64,000 nt of DNA from Aestuariimicrobium sp. p3-SID1156 (GCF_025144225.1 NZ_JALXXB010000003.1:186001-250000), one strand, 5' to 3'; shown: positions 18,667 to 26,718, numbered from the stretch's first letter. Numbers and translations: made by a program. Notes: generated by a model from the letters alone, not told the origin.

Positions 18667-19313
18667 CGCGCTGCACCCCACTGGGCGCGGTAGCCGGCGA
18701 TCCGAGCGAGCATCGCCTCGTCCAAGCGTCCCTGGCCACGCAGGGTGCCCACGATCTCGTCGATGGTGGCGATGGACGTCGTGGGGATGCCCCATGTTTC
18801 GCCCACCTCCGCCAGCGCGGTGCGCTCGCCGGTCCCCCGCTCCTGCCGGTCGACGGCGATGACCAGGCCAACCACCTCGGCCCCGGCGTCGCGGAGCGCA
18901 GGCATGGACTCACGGATGGACGTGCCAGCGGTGGTCACGTCCTCGATGATGACGACCCGATCACCAGCCTGGACACTGCGGCCCAGCCAGGCGCCCTTGT
19001 CGCCATGGTCCTTCTCCTCTTTGCGCAGCGAGGAGAAGGCCACCTGGCGACCTCGCGCGGCCAGGGCGATCGAGGTGGCCACCGACAGCGGGATGCCCTT
19101 GTAGGCGGGGCCGAAGAAGACATCGAAGTCCCCGAAGGCATCCAGGGCGGCGTCCGCGTAGAACTCACCGAGACGGGCGAGCTGGGGCCCGCTGTGGAAC
19201 TTGCCGGTGTTCACGAAGTAGGGCGTCGAGCGTCCGCTCTTGGTCACGAAGTCACCAAAGGTCAGAACATCGGATTCCAGCAGGAAGTCGATGAACGCTG
19301 CGGTGTCAGTCAC
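18663..19313 (-). CDS. pyrE: Orotate phosphoribosyltransferase
   Basis: PyrE converts orotate and PRPP to orotidine 5'-phosphate in pyrimidine synthesis. The 216-residue protein contains the PRPP loop VVIIEDVTTAGTSI near residues 119-132, GPAYKGIPL near 67-75, and FSSLRKEEKDHGDKG, the flexible catalytic loop. It starts with GTG at 19313 and leads into the overlapping acyltransferase gene. CAGACT lies 6 bp before the GTG. The gene is divergent from the PLP decarboxylase with a very short shared promoter region. Confidence 0.95.
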   Translation of the reverse strand: MTDTAAFIDFLLESDVLTFGDFVTKSGRSTPYFVNTGKFHSGPQLARLGEFYADAALDAFGDFDVFFGPAYKGIPLSVATSIALAARGRQVAFSSLRKEEKDHGDKGAWLGRSVQAGDRVVIIEDVTTAGTSIRESMPALRDAGAEVVGLVIAVDRQERGTGERTALAEVGETWGIPTTSIATIDEIVGTLRGQGRLDEAMLARIAGYRAQWGAAR

Positions 19314-19339
19314 CCGGACAGTCTGTCAGAATGCGGCGG

Positions 19340-20773
19340 GTGAGCGAACAGATGCCACCGAGCGAGGCCGCCTTCACCTCTGCGGTCACCGGGGCCCAAC
19401 GCCGGGCCCCCTCCCCCATCTGGGGGGACGAGCGGGAAGCCGTCAGCGCCGCCCTGCACTGGGCCGCCACCTACGCGGTCGAGGGCTCTGACCCCAAGGC
19501 CACCATGCGCAGCGCGGACGCCCTGCTGGCCGATGCGGGCGAGACGATCACTCCCCAGGGCCTGGGCGCCGCCCGGGCGCTGGAGATCTTTGACACCATC
19601 CTCCGCCCCGCCACCCGCTCCACTGATGATCCGATGAATCTGGCCTACATCCCCTGCGCACCGACTCGGGCGGCGGTCGCCTTCGACACCGTGGTCTCGG
19701 CCGCCAACATCTACGGCGGCCTCTGGGAGGGCGGCGCGGGCGCGATCTTCGCCGAGAACCAGGCCCTGCGCTGGATCGCCGACCTGCTCGGCTGGCCCGC
19801 GGAGGCTGCGGGTGTGTTTGTCTCCGGCGGTACCTCGGGCAATTTGTCGGCGCTGGCGGTCGCCCGCGAGCAGGCGAGAGCACGTCGCGGTGGACGCCCT
19901 GAGGAGGGCTGGGCGGTGGCCTGTGCCTCGACGGCCCACTCCTCGAACGTGACGGTGGCCAAGGTGCTCGACATGACCGTCGTGGAGGTGCCGATCGACG
20001 ATGCCGGGCATCTGACCGGGCCGGCGCTCGCAGCAGCGATCACGCAGTTCCCGAACATTTGCGCCGTGGTGGTGTCGGCAGGCACCACCAATGCCGGTCT
20101 GGTCGACGACATCGCCTCGGTGGTGGACGTCGCCCACGCCCACGACGTGTGGGTACACGTGGATGGCGCCTATGGCGGTGCCGCACTGGCCGCCCCCAGC
20201 GTGCGCCACCTCTTCGACGGGATCGAGAAGGCCGACTCCTTCATCGTCGACCCGCACAAGTGGCTGTTTGCTCCCTATGACTGCTGTGCGTTGCTCTACC
20301 GAGACCCGCATGCCGCCGCCTCCATCCACGCCCAGCACGCGGCCTACCTGGATTCGATCGACCGCGGCGAATCCAATCCCAGCGACCTGGCGGCGCACCT
20401 CTCGCGCCGGGTTCGAGGGTTGCCGTTGTGGTACTCGTTGGCGACCCATGGCACCGACAAGTACAGCGAGGCGATCGAGGCGGGGCTGGCTGCGTCCCGG
20501 AAGGTCGCTGACTGGATTGGCGCCTCGACGCACCTTGAACTCGTGCTCGAGCCGGAGCTGTCAGTTGTCCTGTTCCGGCGTCCGGGGTGGTCGGACGCTG
20601 ACTACCGGCGCTGGTCGCGCAAACTTGCCCTCGAGGGGACGATGCTCTGCGTCCCGACCAGGCATGCGGAGGAGATGGTGCTGCGACTGGCGTTCGTCAA
20701 CCCCGACACCGATCCCGACCACGTGATCGCGGTACTCGACCAGACCATGCGGAGGCCCCCGGCGGAGTTGTGA
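19340..20773 (+). CDS. Group II pyridoxal-phosphate-dependent decarboxylase
   Basis: A fold-type I PLP enzyme of the glutamate/aromatic amino acid decarboxylase group. The cofactor lysine is in DPHKWLF near residue 307, and HVDGAYGGAALAAP (PLP Asp) and SGGTSGNLSAL (phosphate binding) are present. Length (about 477 residues) fits tyrosine, tryptophan or 2,4-diaminobutyrate decarboxylases, and substrate cannot be fixed. GTG 19340 is chosen because CAGAAT lies 7 bp upstream. An ATG at 19331 in the same frame is the alternative. Its orientation is opposite to pyrE and no transporter adjoins it, so an acid-resistance role is not supported by context. Confidence 0.88.
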   Translation: MSEQMPPSEAAFTSAVTGAQRRAPSPIWGDEREAVSAALHWAATYAVEGSDPKATMRSADALLADAGETITPQGLGAARALEIFDTILRPATRSTDDPMNLAYIPCAPTRAAVAFDTVVSAANIYGGLWEGGAGAIFAENQALRWIADLLGWPAEAAGVFVSGGTSGNLSALAVAREQARARRGGRPEEGWAVACASTAHSSNVTVAKVLDMTVVEVPIDDAGHLTGPALAAAITQFPNICAVVVSAGTTNAGLVDDIASVVDVAHAHDVWVHVDGAYGGAALAAPSVRHLFDGIEKADSFIVDPHKWLFAPYDCCALLYRDPHAAASIHAQHAAYLDSIDRGESNPSDLAAHLSRRVRGLPLWYSLATHGTDKYSEAIEAGLAASRKVADWIGASTHLELVLEPELSVVLFRRPGWSDADYRRWSRKLALEGTMLCVPTRHAEEMVLRLAFVNPDTDPDHVIAVLDQTMRRPPAEL

Positions 20774-20788
20774 CCAGAGGACCCAGCG

Positions 20789-20794
20789 TAGGGT
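20789..20794 (+). promoter_or_regulatory. -10 element, leaderless promoter of a small gene
   Basis: TAGGGT, exactly 7 bp before the ATG at 20802. It is the main evidence that the downstream short frame is a real gene. Confidence 0.45.
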
Positions 20795-20801
20795 GGCGAC
20801 C

Positions 20802-21002
20802 ATGATCGCGCTCACCCTCGGCATCCGGCAGGACGACGGCTCCTGGACGGCCGTCACAGACCGCGGAGAGCGACTCCACGTCCCGGCGACGGCGGTCGAG
20901 GGCTGGTCACCGGTCGGGGGACAGCGTGTGGTCGCTGACCGTGACCAGACCGGCGCCGTGGTGAGGGTGCAGGTTTCCGGTAGCTCCCTGCCCCTCCCCT
21001 GA
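20802..21002 (+). CDS. Small hypothetical protein
   Basis: A 66-residue soluble protein (MIALTLGIRQDDGSW...) with alternating hydrophobic and polar residues that suggest a small beta-barrel, perhaps OB-fold-like. No membrane segment, signal peptide or cysteine is present. I do not recognise its family. It follows the PLP decarboxylase by 28 bp but has its own leaderless -10 (TAGGGT-N7-ATG). It ends just before the 18-bp tandem repeat. Coding is plausible from the promoter spacing, but this is the weakest CDS call in the window. Confidence 0.5.
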   Translation: MIALTLGIRQDDGSWTAVTDRGERLHVPATAVEGWSPVGGQRVVADRDQTGAVVRVQVSGSSLPLP

Positions 21003-21010
21003 CGCGAACC

Positions 21011-21111
21011 CCGGCCCGGAGCGACAACCCGGCCTGGAGCGACAACCCGGCCCGGAGCGACAACCCGGCCTGGAGCGACAACCCGGCCTGGAGCGACAAC
21101 CCGGCCTGGAA
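21011..21111. repeat. 18-bp tandem repeat, five full copies plus a partial
   Basis: Five head-to-tail copies of CCGGCC(C/T)GGAGCGACAAC fill 21011-21100, followed by a degraded sixth unit. Only one position varies (C or T at base 7, in the order C, T, C, T, T). The array lies between the small gene and the leuD stop codon, which it nearly touches. As transcript it would form the 3' end of the leuCD message. It has no spacers, so it is not a CRISPR. Confidence 0.9.
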
Positions 21112-21118
21112 CGTGATC

Positions 21119-21727
21119 TCAGTCGGCGACTCGCGCCGGGATCGTCTTCGGCTTGAACGAGGGACGTAGCGCCTCGTACTCGCTGATGGCGTCCTCGTGC
21201 TGCAGGGTCATCGAGATGTCGTCGAGCCCCTCGAGGAGGCGGTGCCGGGTGAAGTCGTCGATCTCGAAGGGGTACGTCGTGCCATCCGGAAGGGAGATCC
21301 TGCGATCGACCAGGCAGACCTCGATCTCGGTGCCCGGGTTGGCCTCGACCCAGTCCCACAGGCGCTCGACGACGTCCTGCTCGACCTTGGCGACCAGCAG
21401 CCCTGCCTTGCCGGAGTTGTTGCGGAAGATGTCGCCGAAACGGCTGCCAATCACGACCTTGAAGCCGTAGTTCTGCAGGGCCCACACCGCATGCTCGCGG
21501 GAGGAGCCGGTGCCGAAATCCGGGCCGGGGATCAGGATGGTGCCGTTCTTCCAGGCGTCCTTGTTCAGCACGAACTCGGGATCATTGCGCCAGGCGGCGA
21601 ACAGCCCGTCCTCGAATCCGGTGCGGGTGATGCGCTTGAGGTAGACCGCCGGGATGATCTGGTCGGTGTCGACATTGCTTCGGCGCAGCGGAACCGGCAC
21701 GCCGACGTGGTTGGTGAACTTGTCCAT
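21119..21727 (-). CDS. leuD: 3-isopropylmalate dehydratase small subunit
   Basis: LeuD forms the swivelling domain of isopropylmalate isomerase with LeuC in leucine synthesis. The 202-residue protein has [16 protein letters not shown] near residues 18-33, [17 protein letters not shown] near 68-84 with the substrate-binding serines and arginine, and [15 protein letters not shown]. It lies 13 bp after leuC on the same strand, so they form one operon. The tandem repeat begins right after its stop codon. Confidence 0.97.
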   Translation of the reverse strand: MDKFTNHVGVPVPLRRSNVDTDQIIPAVYLKRITRTGFEDGLFAAWRNDPEFVLNKDAWKNGTILIPGPDFGTGSSREHAVWALQNYGFKVVIGSRFGDIFRNNSGKAGLLVAKVEQDVVERLWDWVEANPGTEIEVCLVDRRISLPDGTTYPFEIDDFTRHRLLEGLDDISMTLQHEDAISEYEALRPSFKPKTIPARVAD

Positions 21728-21740
21728 GTCAGGTCTCCGA

Positions 21741-23156
21741 TCAGTTCTCGGCGGCAGCCAGGTCGGCGGGAGAGCTGAGCTTCCCAGTGATGGCGGTGGC
21801 AGCAGCGACGGCCGGGGAGACCAGGTGGGTGCGCCCACCCTTGCCCTGCCGGCCCTCGAAGTTGCGGTTGGAGGTGGACGCGGAGCGTTCGCCGGGAGCC
21901 AGCTGGTCGGGATTCATGCCCAGGCACATCGAGCAGCCCGCAGCACGCCACTCGGCCCCGGCGTCGATGAAGACCCGGTCGAGGCCCTCTTGCTCGGCCT
22001 GGATCAGCACGCGGGCTGAGCCGGGCACCACAAGCATCCGCAGGTTGTCGGCGATCTTCTTGCCCTTGAGCACCTCGGCCGCCAGGCGCAGGTCCTCGAT
22101 GCGTCCATTGGTGCAGGAGCCGAGGAAGACGGTGTCGACGGCGATCTCACGCATCGGGGTGCCGGCGGTCAGGTCCATGTACTCCAGCGCGCGTTCAGCG
22201 GCCGAGCGGTCGACCGGGTCGTCGAAGTCTGTTGGATTGGGCACGGACGCCGACAGCGGGACGCCCTGGCCCGGGTTGGTGCCCCACGTCACGAAGGGGG
22301 CCAGCTCGGCGGCATCGATGACGACCTCGCGGTCGAAGATGGCGTCCTCGTCGCTCTTTAGGGTGGACCAGTACTCGACCGCCGCGTCCCATTCGGCGCT
22401 CTGCGGGGCGTGCGGGCGTCCCTTGAGGTAGTCGAAGGTCTTCTGGTCGGGGGCGATCATGCCGGCCTTGGCACCCCATTCGATGGACATGTTGCAGATG
22501 GTCATCCGGCCCTCCATGGAGAGCGCCTCGATGGCCGATCCGCGGTACTCCACGATGTAGCCTTGGCCACCCCCGGTGCCCACCCTGCTGATCAGGGTGA
22601 GGACCAGGTCCTTGGCAGTGACGCCCTCGGGCATCTCGCCGTTGACGGTGACTGCCATGGTCTTCGGACGGGCCTGCGGCAGGGTCTGGGTGGCCAACAC
22701 ATGTTCCACCTCGGAGGTGCCGATGCCGAAGGCCAGCGCCCCGAAGGCGCCGTGGGTGGAGGTGTGGGAGTCGCCGCAGACGATGGTCATGCCAGGCTGG
22801 GTAACGCCCAGCTGGGGCCCGACGACGTGGACGATGCCCTGGTCCCTGTCGCCCAGGGAGTGGATGCGCAGGCCGAACTCTTCGGCGTTCCTGCGCAGGG
22901 TCTCGACCTGGGCGCGACTGACGGGGTCAGCGATCGGCGCGAGGATGTTGAGGGTGGGGGTGTTGTGGTCCTCGGTGCACAGGGTGTTCTCCGGGCGACG
23001 CACGGCGCGCCCGGCAAGGCGCAGGCCATCGAAGGCTTGGGGGCTGGTCACCTCGTGGACCAGGTGGAGGTCGATGTAGAGGAGGTCAGGCTCCCCCCCG
23101 CTGCCCCGACGTACGACGTGTGCGTCCCACACCTTGTCGCTCAGTGTTCTACCCAT
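21741..23156 (-). CDS. leuC: 3-isopropylmalate dehydratase large subunit
   Basis: LeuC holds the [4Fe-4S] cluster of isopropylmalate isomerase. The 471-residue protein carries the cluster cysteines in GSCTNGR near residue 347 and [10 protein letters not shown] near 407-410, plus [13 protein letters not shown] and EDHNTPT. The start ATG at 23156 has GGAG 6 bp upstream; two GTG codons immediately before it are in frame but would overlap the ribosome-binding site. Expression is probably controlled by the divergent IclR-type regulator. A GC-rich hairpin lies in its leader. Confidence 0.97.
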   Translation of the reverse strand: MGRTLSDKVWDAHVVRRGSGGEPDLLYIDLHLVHEVTSPQAFDGLRLAGRAVRRPENTLCTEDHNTPTLNILAPIADPVSRAQVETLRRNAEEFGLRIHSLGDRDQGIVHVVGPQLGVTQPGMTIVCGDSHTSTHGAFGALAFGIGTSEVEHVLATQTLPQARPKTMAVTVNGEMPEGVTAKDLVLTLISRVGTGGGQGYIVEYRGSAIEALSMEGRMTICNMSIEWGAKAGMIAPDQKTFDYLKGRPHAPQSAEWDAAVEYWSTLKSDEDAIFDREVVIDAAELAPFVTWGTNPGQGVPLSASVPNPTDFDDPVDRSAAERALEYMDLTAGTPMREIAVDTVFLGSCTNGRIEDLRLAAEVLKGKKIADNLRMLVVPGSARVLIQAEQEGLDRVFIDAGAEWRAAGCSMCLGMNPDQLAPGERSASTSNRNFEGRQGKGGRTHLVSPAVAAATAITGKLSSPADLAAAEN

Positions 23157-23179
23157 CACCACTCCGGTTGGTCGTGTCT

Positions 23180-23198
23180 CGCCCCCCGCGGTGGGGCG
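23180..23198 (-). promoter_or_regulatory. Hairpin in the leuC leader
   Basis: A 6-bp GC stem (CGCCCC with GGGGCG) closes a 7-base loop about 24 bp before the leuC start codon. It would be in the leuCD 5' untranslated region. No leader peptide or U-tract accompanies it, so a regulatory role is only a possibility. Confidence 0.3.
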
Positions 23199-23237
23199 AC
23201 TTGCTGATGGGTGTCAGACTACTTGCCATGTCAGGAT

Positions 23238-23255
23238 CTGAGACCGTAGTCTCAG
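23238..23255. promoter_or_regulatory. Operator-like palindrome overlapping the iclR-family gene promoter
   Basis: CTGAGACCGTAGTCTCAG has 7-bp perfect arms around CGTA. Its right half contains TAGTCT (23247-23252), a -10 hexamer located 6 bp before the regulator's ATG. A protein bound here would block the regulator's own leaderless promoter and lies upstream of leuC. IclR regulators called LtbR or NdgR control leuCD in other actinobacteria. That this palindrome is the binding site is inference. Confidence 0.5.
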
Positions 23256-23258
23256 TAC

Positions 23259-23984
23259 ATGGACGATTCATCTGGTGTCGGGGTCCTTGACAAGGCCGCT
23301 CTCGTGCTCAGCGCCCTTGAGTCAGGACCCACCACCTTGGCCGGACTGGTCACGGCAACCGGACTCGCTCGACCGACCGCCCACCGGCTCGCCGTGGCGC
23401 TGGAGCACCACCGCCTGGTGGGCCGAGACCTGCAGGGCCGCTTCGTGCTTGGTCCGCGACTGGGCGAACTGGCCGCGGCGGCTGGCGAGGACCGGCTGCT
23501 GGCGACCGCAGGACCCATTCTGGCGCGTCTGCGTGACATCACCGGCGAGTCGGCGCAGCTGTTCCGTCGCCAGGGTGACATGCGCGTCTGTGCCGCGGCC
23601 GCTGAGCGGCCTTCGGGCCTGCGTGACACCGTCCCCATCGGGACCACGGTGACCATGGGTGCCGGCTCTGCCGCCCAGGTCCTGCTGGCCTGGGAAGAGG
23701 CCGACCGCATGCAGCGCGGGCTCGCTGAGGCAAGCTTCTCTGCGGTGGCATTGGCTGCCGTGCGTCGTCGGGGCTGGGCCCAGTCGGTGGCCGAGCGTGA
23801 GGCCGGCGTGGCCTCGGTGTCCGCACCTGTGCGGGCGCCCTCGGGCAAGGTGATCGCTGCGGTCTCGGTCTCGGGCCCGATAGAGCGGCTCACCCGTCAG
23901 CCCGGACGCCTCCATGCGCCAGCGGTGATGTCTGCTGCCGAACGCCTGAGTGAGGTGCTGCGCAGGGCCTCTGCGACCGAGTAG
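23259..23984 (+). CDS. IclR family regulator (LtbR/NdgR-like)
   Basis: A 241-residue regulator with an N-terminal winged helix (LAGLVTATGLARPTAHRLAVALEHHRLV, seen in pieces as LVTATGLARPTAHRL) and a C-terminal IclR effector domain (TVPIGTTVTMGAGSAAQVLL, SVSGPIERL). Its position divergent from leuC and close to hup matches LtbR of corynebacteria and NdgR of streptomycetes, which repress leuCD. The gene has a leaderless-type start and an operator-like palindrome over its -10. Leucine control of leuCD through this protein is a strong inference from context. Confidence 0.92.
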   Translation: MDDSSGVGVLDKAALVLSALESGPTTLAGLVTATGLARPTAHRLAVALEHHRLVGRDLQGRFVLGPRLGELAAAAGEDRLLATAGPILARLRDITGESAQLFRRQGDMRVCAAAAERPSGLRDTVPIGTTVTMGAGSAAQVLLAWEEADRMQRGLAEASFSAVALAAVRRRGWAQSVAEREAGVASVSAPVRAPSGKVIAAVSVSGPIERLTRQPGRLHAPAVMSAAERLSEVLRRASATE

Positions 23985-24034
23985 CTCCAGGCGTCCCCGG
24001 ACAGCGACGGCACGCCCCACCCCACGCCAGCATG

Positions 24035-24072
24035 GCAGCGGCCCGCCCCCCACGATGGGCGCGGGCCGCTGC
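24035..24072. terminator. Bidirectional stem-loop terminator
   Basis: A perfect 12-bp stem (GCAGCGGCCCGC with GCGGGCCGCTGC) around a 14-base loop sits between the convergent IclR-family and hup genes. There is no strong T-run, but position and stability fit a shared terminator. Confidence 0.75.
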
Positions 24073-24110
24073 GATGTTCCTGCCGGGACGGGGTCCTCAG
24101 GGGAACAGCG

Positions 24111-24386
24111 TCACTTCTTGGCCGAGTTCTTGAGCGCGGTGCCGGCCGAGAGCTTGACGCCCTTGGATGCAGGGATCTGCATCTCGGCGCCGGTCTGCGG
24201 GTTGCGGCCAGTGCGGGCGGCGCGGTCGACGACCTCCATGGTCAGCAGTCCGGGGATCGTGACCTTCTCACCCTTGGCAGCCGCGTCGTTCAGGATGGCG
24301 CCGAAGGCGTCGAGCACGTCGGACGCGGCAGCCTGGGTGGTGTTGGCCTTCTCGGCGATCGCCTTGACCAGTTCGGTGCGGTTCAT
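24111..24386 (-). CDS. hup: DNA-binding protein HU
   Basis: A 91-residue nucleoid-associated protein of the HU/IHF family. It starts MNRTELVKAIAEKA and ends with the beta-arm region GRNPQTGAEMQIPASKGVKLSAG. Unlike HupB of mycobacteria or HupS of streptomycetes it has no long Lys/Ala-rich C-terminal tail and ends NSAKK. The ATG at 24386 has AGGAG 5 bp upstream. The gene sits next to leuCD and the tRNA pair, as in mycobacteria. From 24387 to 24616 I see no further gene. Confidence 0.95.
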   Translation of the reverse strand: MNRTELVKAIAEKANTTQAAASDVLDAFGAILNDAAAKGEKVTIPGLLTMEVVDRAARTGRNPQTGAEMQIPASKGVKLSAGTALKNSAKK

Positions 24387-24616
24387 GGTTCTCCTAGGTT
24401 CTGACGTCAATGGTGACTGTGACCACGTTAGGGATATTTCCGCCCGATGACGCGGATTGTCGCGTTTTCTGGCGCGTCGTGGGGTTTCGGGGGCGCCCGG
24501 GTCCGGGCTTCAGCAAGGTTCTGGACGCTGCTCGCCACCTGGTGGTCGACCTGCCCGCGCAGGTCACGCGCTTTCATGAATGCCCGGGGTAGCTCCACGT
24601 CGCCAGCAAACACAAC

Positions 24617-24640
24617 AACCCGCCTCATGCGAGGCGGGTT
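24617..24640 (-). terminator. Intrinsic terminator after the tRNA pair
   Basis: A perfect 10-bp stem (AACCCGCCTC with GAGGCGGGTT) around a 4-base loop, 10 bp past the tRNA-Glu 3' end. It is followed on the minus strand by a T-rich stretch (GTTGTGTTTG). Confidence 0.8.
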
Positions 24641-24650
24641 CTCTGTTTCT

Positions 24651-24726
24651 TGGTACCCCCGACCGGATTCGAACCGGCGCTACTGCCGTGAGAGGGCAGC
24701 GTACTAGGCCGCTATACAACGGGGGC
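24651..24726 (-). tRNA. tRNA-Glu (anticodon CTC)
   Basis: A 76-nt cloverleaf read on the minus strand, starting GCCCCCG and ending in an encoded CCA. The anticodon loop is CTCTCAC with stem CTGCC/GGCAG, giving CTC for GAG codons. The T-arm has GGTTCGAATCC. It is about 50 bp downstream of tRNA-Gln on the same strand and probably shares its transcript. Confidence 0.95.
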
Positions 24727-24777
24727 GAGCTAGAAGATCGTAGCAGAAGCCTTGTCGCTCCTTCAACTCCACTTCCG

Positions 24778-24849
24778 CAGGGGTACTAGGACTCGAACCT
24801 AGAATAAATGAACCAGAATCACTCGTGTTGCCAATTACACCATACCCCT
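24778..24849 (-). tRNA. tRNA-Gln (anticodon CTG)
   Basis: A 72-nt cloverleaf on the minus strand with acceptor stem AGGGGTA/TACCCCT, anticodon stem AGTGA/TCATT (one G-U pair) and loop TTCTGGT, giving CTG for CAG codons. The T-arm has GGTTCGAGTCC. The 3' CCA is not encoded (GCGG follows), unlike the neighbouring tRNA-Glu, so it must be added by the CCA enzyme. Confidence 0.93.
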
Positions 24850-24943
24850 ATGCTGCCGATTGGCCGGCTCGAACTCCCTCGGGAGGCCGTCCGTGCACTG
24901 CTCGGCAACGACGCCTCACACTAGTGGATCGACGCCTCTCGAA

Positions 24944-25909
24944 TCAAATCGAGCGCGAGGGGGTCAGGGTGGCCACCTGCAGCCTCCTCCCCAACCACCA
25001 CGTGACCAGGGCAACAAGGCTGAAGCCGACCAGGTCCTGGACCAGTTGGGCCGGGCCGATGGACTGCAGTGCCCGCGTAGCTGCCACCCCGCCACCGAAG
25101 ACGGCATAACTGAATGCGAACACATTGTTGGCGACATGGGCGGCAATTGATGCCTCCAGGCCGCCGGTCAGGAGCACCAGGGCGCCCGCCAACAATCCGA
25201 AAGCAAATCTATCCGCGAATAGCCACACATTCTGCACGCCGTGGAACAGAGCAAACAGCAGCGCAGACGCCACCACCCCCACCCACCGGTTGCTCGACAG
25301 CGAGCCAAAGGCCTGCATCAGGTAACCGCGGAAGAAGTACTCCTCGCCGGCTGCCTGGAGCGGTGAACACAGCAGGATCGCCAGCATCCACCACTGCCAC
25401 CCGGCGGTGACGCTGAGATGGGTCTGCTGCCCTATCCGTGCGCCCCACATCACGGCGTTGAGCACCAACGCGGCCAGCGGCAGGCAGAGCAGCAGGTAGC
25501 GCCACCGCAGCCCCGGCTGCACCGAGGACGCGTAGGGAACCGGACGCCCATGCCACCCGCGCACCATCACGATCGCGATGGGGATCAGGCAGGCCAGCGC
25601 CAGGTGGCCGGAGACCATGCCCTGCACCAGCTCATAGCGTCCTGCCCGCATGGCCCACTCGGCGAAGGAGCTGGGCCGACCGTCGAGAAGCCAGAACAGC
25701 CCCTGCAGCAGTTGGGCCACCAGGGGCACCACCAGCGCATAGGCGAACAGCGCCAGCGCCAATCCGAACCAGCTGCGAACCGGGACGAAGGAGGGGCCCC
25801 GCAGCACCTGCGTGAATGGGACCCCGGCGGGCGGCTCGGTCAGCCGCGCGAGGAACTGTCCCGGTCCGAGGGCGGGGGCGTCCGCGGGCCGGTCTGGTCG
25901 AGCGCTCAC
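24944..25909 (-). CDS. CPBP (CAAX/Abi) family intramembrane protease
   Basis: A 321-residue polytopic membrane protein with about eight hydrophobic segments. The three CPBP motifs are intact: GEEYFFRGY (EExxxR) near residue 188, FALFHG (FxxxH) and HVANN (HxxxN). Some family members cleave peptides within the membrane, others have unknown roles. The GTG start overlaps the stop of the FAH-family gene (GTGA). In mycobacteria this slot, between the FAH gene and tRNA-Glu/Gln, holds gltX. Substrate and role are unknown. Confidence 0.88.
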   Translation of the reverse strand: MSARPDRPADAPALGPGQFLARLTEPPAGVPFTQVLRGPSFVPVRSWFGLALALFAYALVVPLVAQLLQGLFWLLDGRPSSFAEWAMRAGRYELVQGMVSGHLALACLIPIAIVMVRGWHGRPVPYASSVQPGLRWRYLLLCLPLAALVLNAVMWGARIGQQTHLSVTAGWQWWMLAILLCSPLQAAGEEYFFRGYLMQAFGSLSSNRWVGVVASALLFALFHGVQNVWLFADRFAFGLLAGALVLLTGGLEASIAAHVANNVFAFSYAVFGGGVAATRALQSIGPAQLVQDLVGFSLVALVTWWLGRRLQVATLTPSRSI

Positions 25910-26712
25910 TGGTCCTCGGCGACGACGGTGTTGGTGAGGGTGCCGACCTGGTCGATCGTCACGCTGACCTCCTGCCCGGGCACCATGCGGCCCACGCCCG
26001 CGGGGGTGCCGGTGAGGATCACGTCGCCGGGCAGCAGGGTGGTGAAACCGCTGATGTGGGAGACCAGGGCGGGAATGTCGTGGACCATCTGGTTCGTGTT
26101 GCCGTCCTGGACGACCTCTCCGGCCAGTTCGGTCGTGATGTGCAGCTGGCCCGCCTCCTCGAGGCTGAGGTGGGTGACGATCCAGGGCCCGAGCGGGCAG
26201 AAGGTGTCCCAGCCCTTGCCGCGGGCCCACTGGGGCTCGGCCTTCTGCAGGTCGCGCGCCGTCACGTCGTTGGCGACGGTGTAGCCGAAGATGACCTCGC
26301 CGACGCGCTCCTTCGGCACCTGCTTGCAGATGCGCCCGATCACCACGGCCAGCTCACCCTCGTAGCTCAGCTCCTCCACGACCGCGGGCTCCACGATCGG
26401 GTCCTGGGGGCCGATCACCGAGGTGTTCGGCTTGAAGAAGATCAGCGGGGTCTCGGGCACCTCGTTGCCCATCTCGGCGGCGTGGGCGGCGAAGTTCCGG
26501 CCCACACCCACGACCTTCGACCGCGGGATCACCGGCGCCAGCAGACGGACCTCGTCCAGTCCGTGGCGCTTGCCGGTGTAGTTCACCGGACCGGCCAGCG
26601 GGTCACCCGTCAGCGTGGCGATGGTGTCGGGGTGCTCACCACCATCCACGGCGAGTTCGACGATTCCGAAGGCGGGGTCCTGACCGGGAGCGGCGTAACG
26701 AGCGATGCGCAT
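25906..26712 (-). CDS. Fumarylacetoacetate hydrolase family protein
   Basis: A 268-residue enzyme of the FAH superfamily, which hydrolyses or decarboxylates acylpyruvates. Core motifs are VGVGRNFAAHAAEMGN near residues 68-83, FFKPNTSVIG, YEGELAVVIG with the metal-binding Glu residues, GYTVANDVTARDLQ and the terminal GDVILTGTPAGVG. This conserved actinobacterial member normally sits next to gltX. The precise substrate is unknown. TAGGCT lies 6 bp before the ATG, so the message is probably leaderless. Confidence 0.9.
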   Translation of the reverse strand: MRIARYAAPGQDPAFGIVELAVDGGEHPDTIATLTGDPLAGPVNYTGKRHGLDEVRLLAPVIPRSKVVGVGRNFAAHAAEMGNEVPETPLIFFKPNTSVIGPQDPIVEPAVVEELSYEGELAVVIGRICKQVPKERVGEVIFGYTVANDVTARDLQKAEPQWARGKGWDTFCPLGPWIVTHLSLEEAGQLHITTELAGEVVQDGNTNQMVHDIPALVSHISGFTTLLPGDVILTGTPAGVGRMVPGQEVSVTIDQVGTLTNTVVAEDQ

Positions 26713-26718
26713 GGGCCC

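Noticed and set aside
21011..21111. Short repeats that might be a CRISPR array
   Set aside because: The 18-bp units are directly adjacent with no spacers, and no cas gene is in the window.
24428..24628. A 66-codon frame between hup and tRNA-Glu
   Set aside because: No start signal, no homology, and it runs into the tRNA terminator stem.
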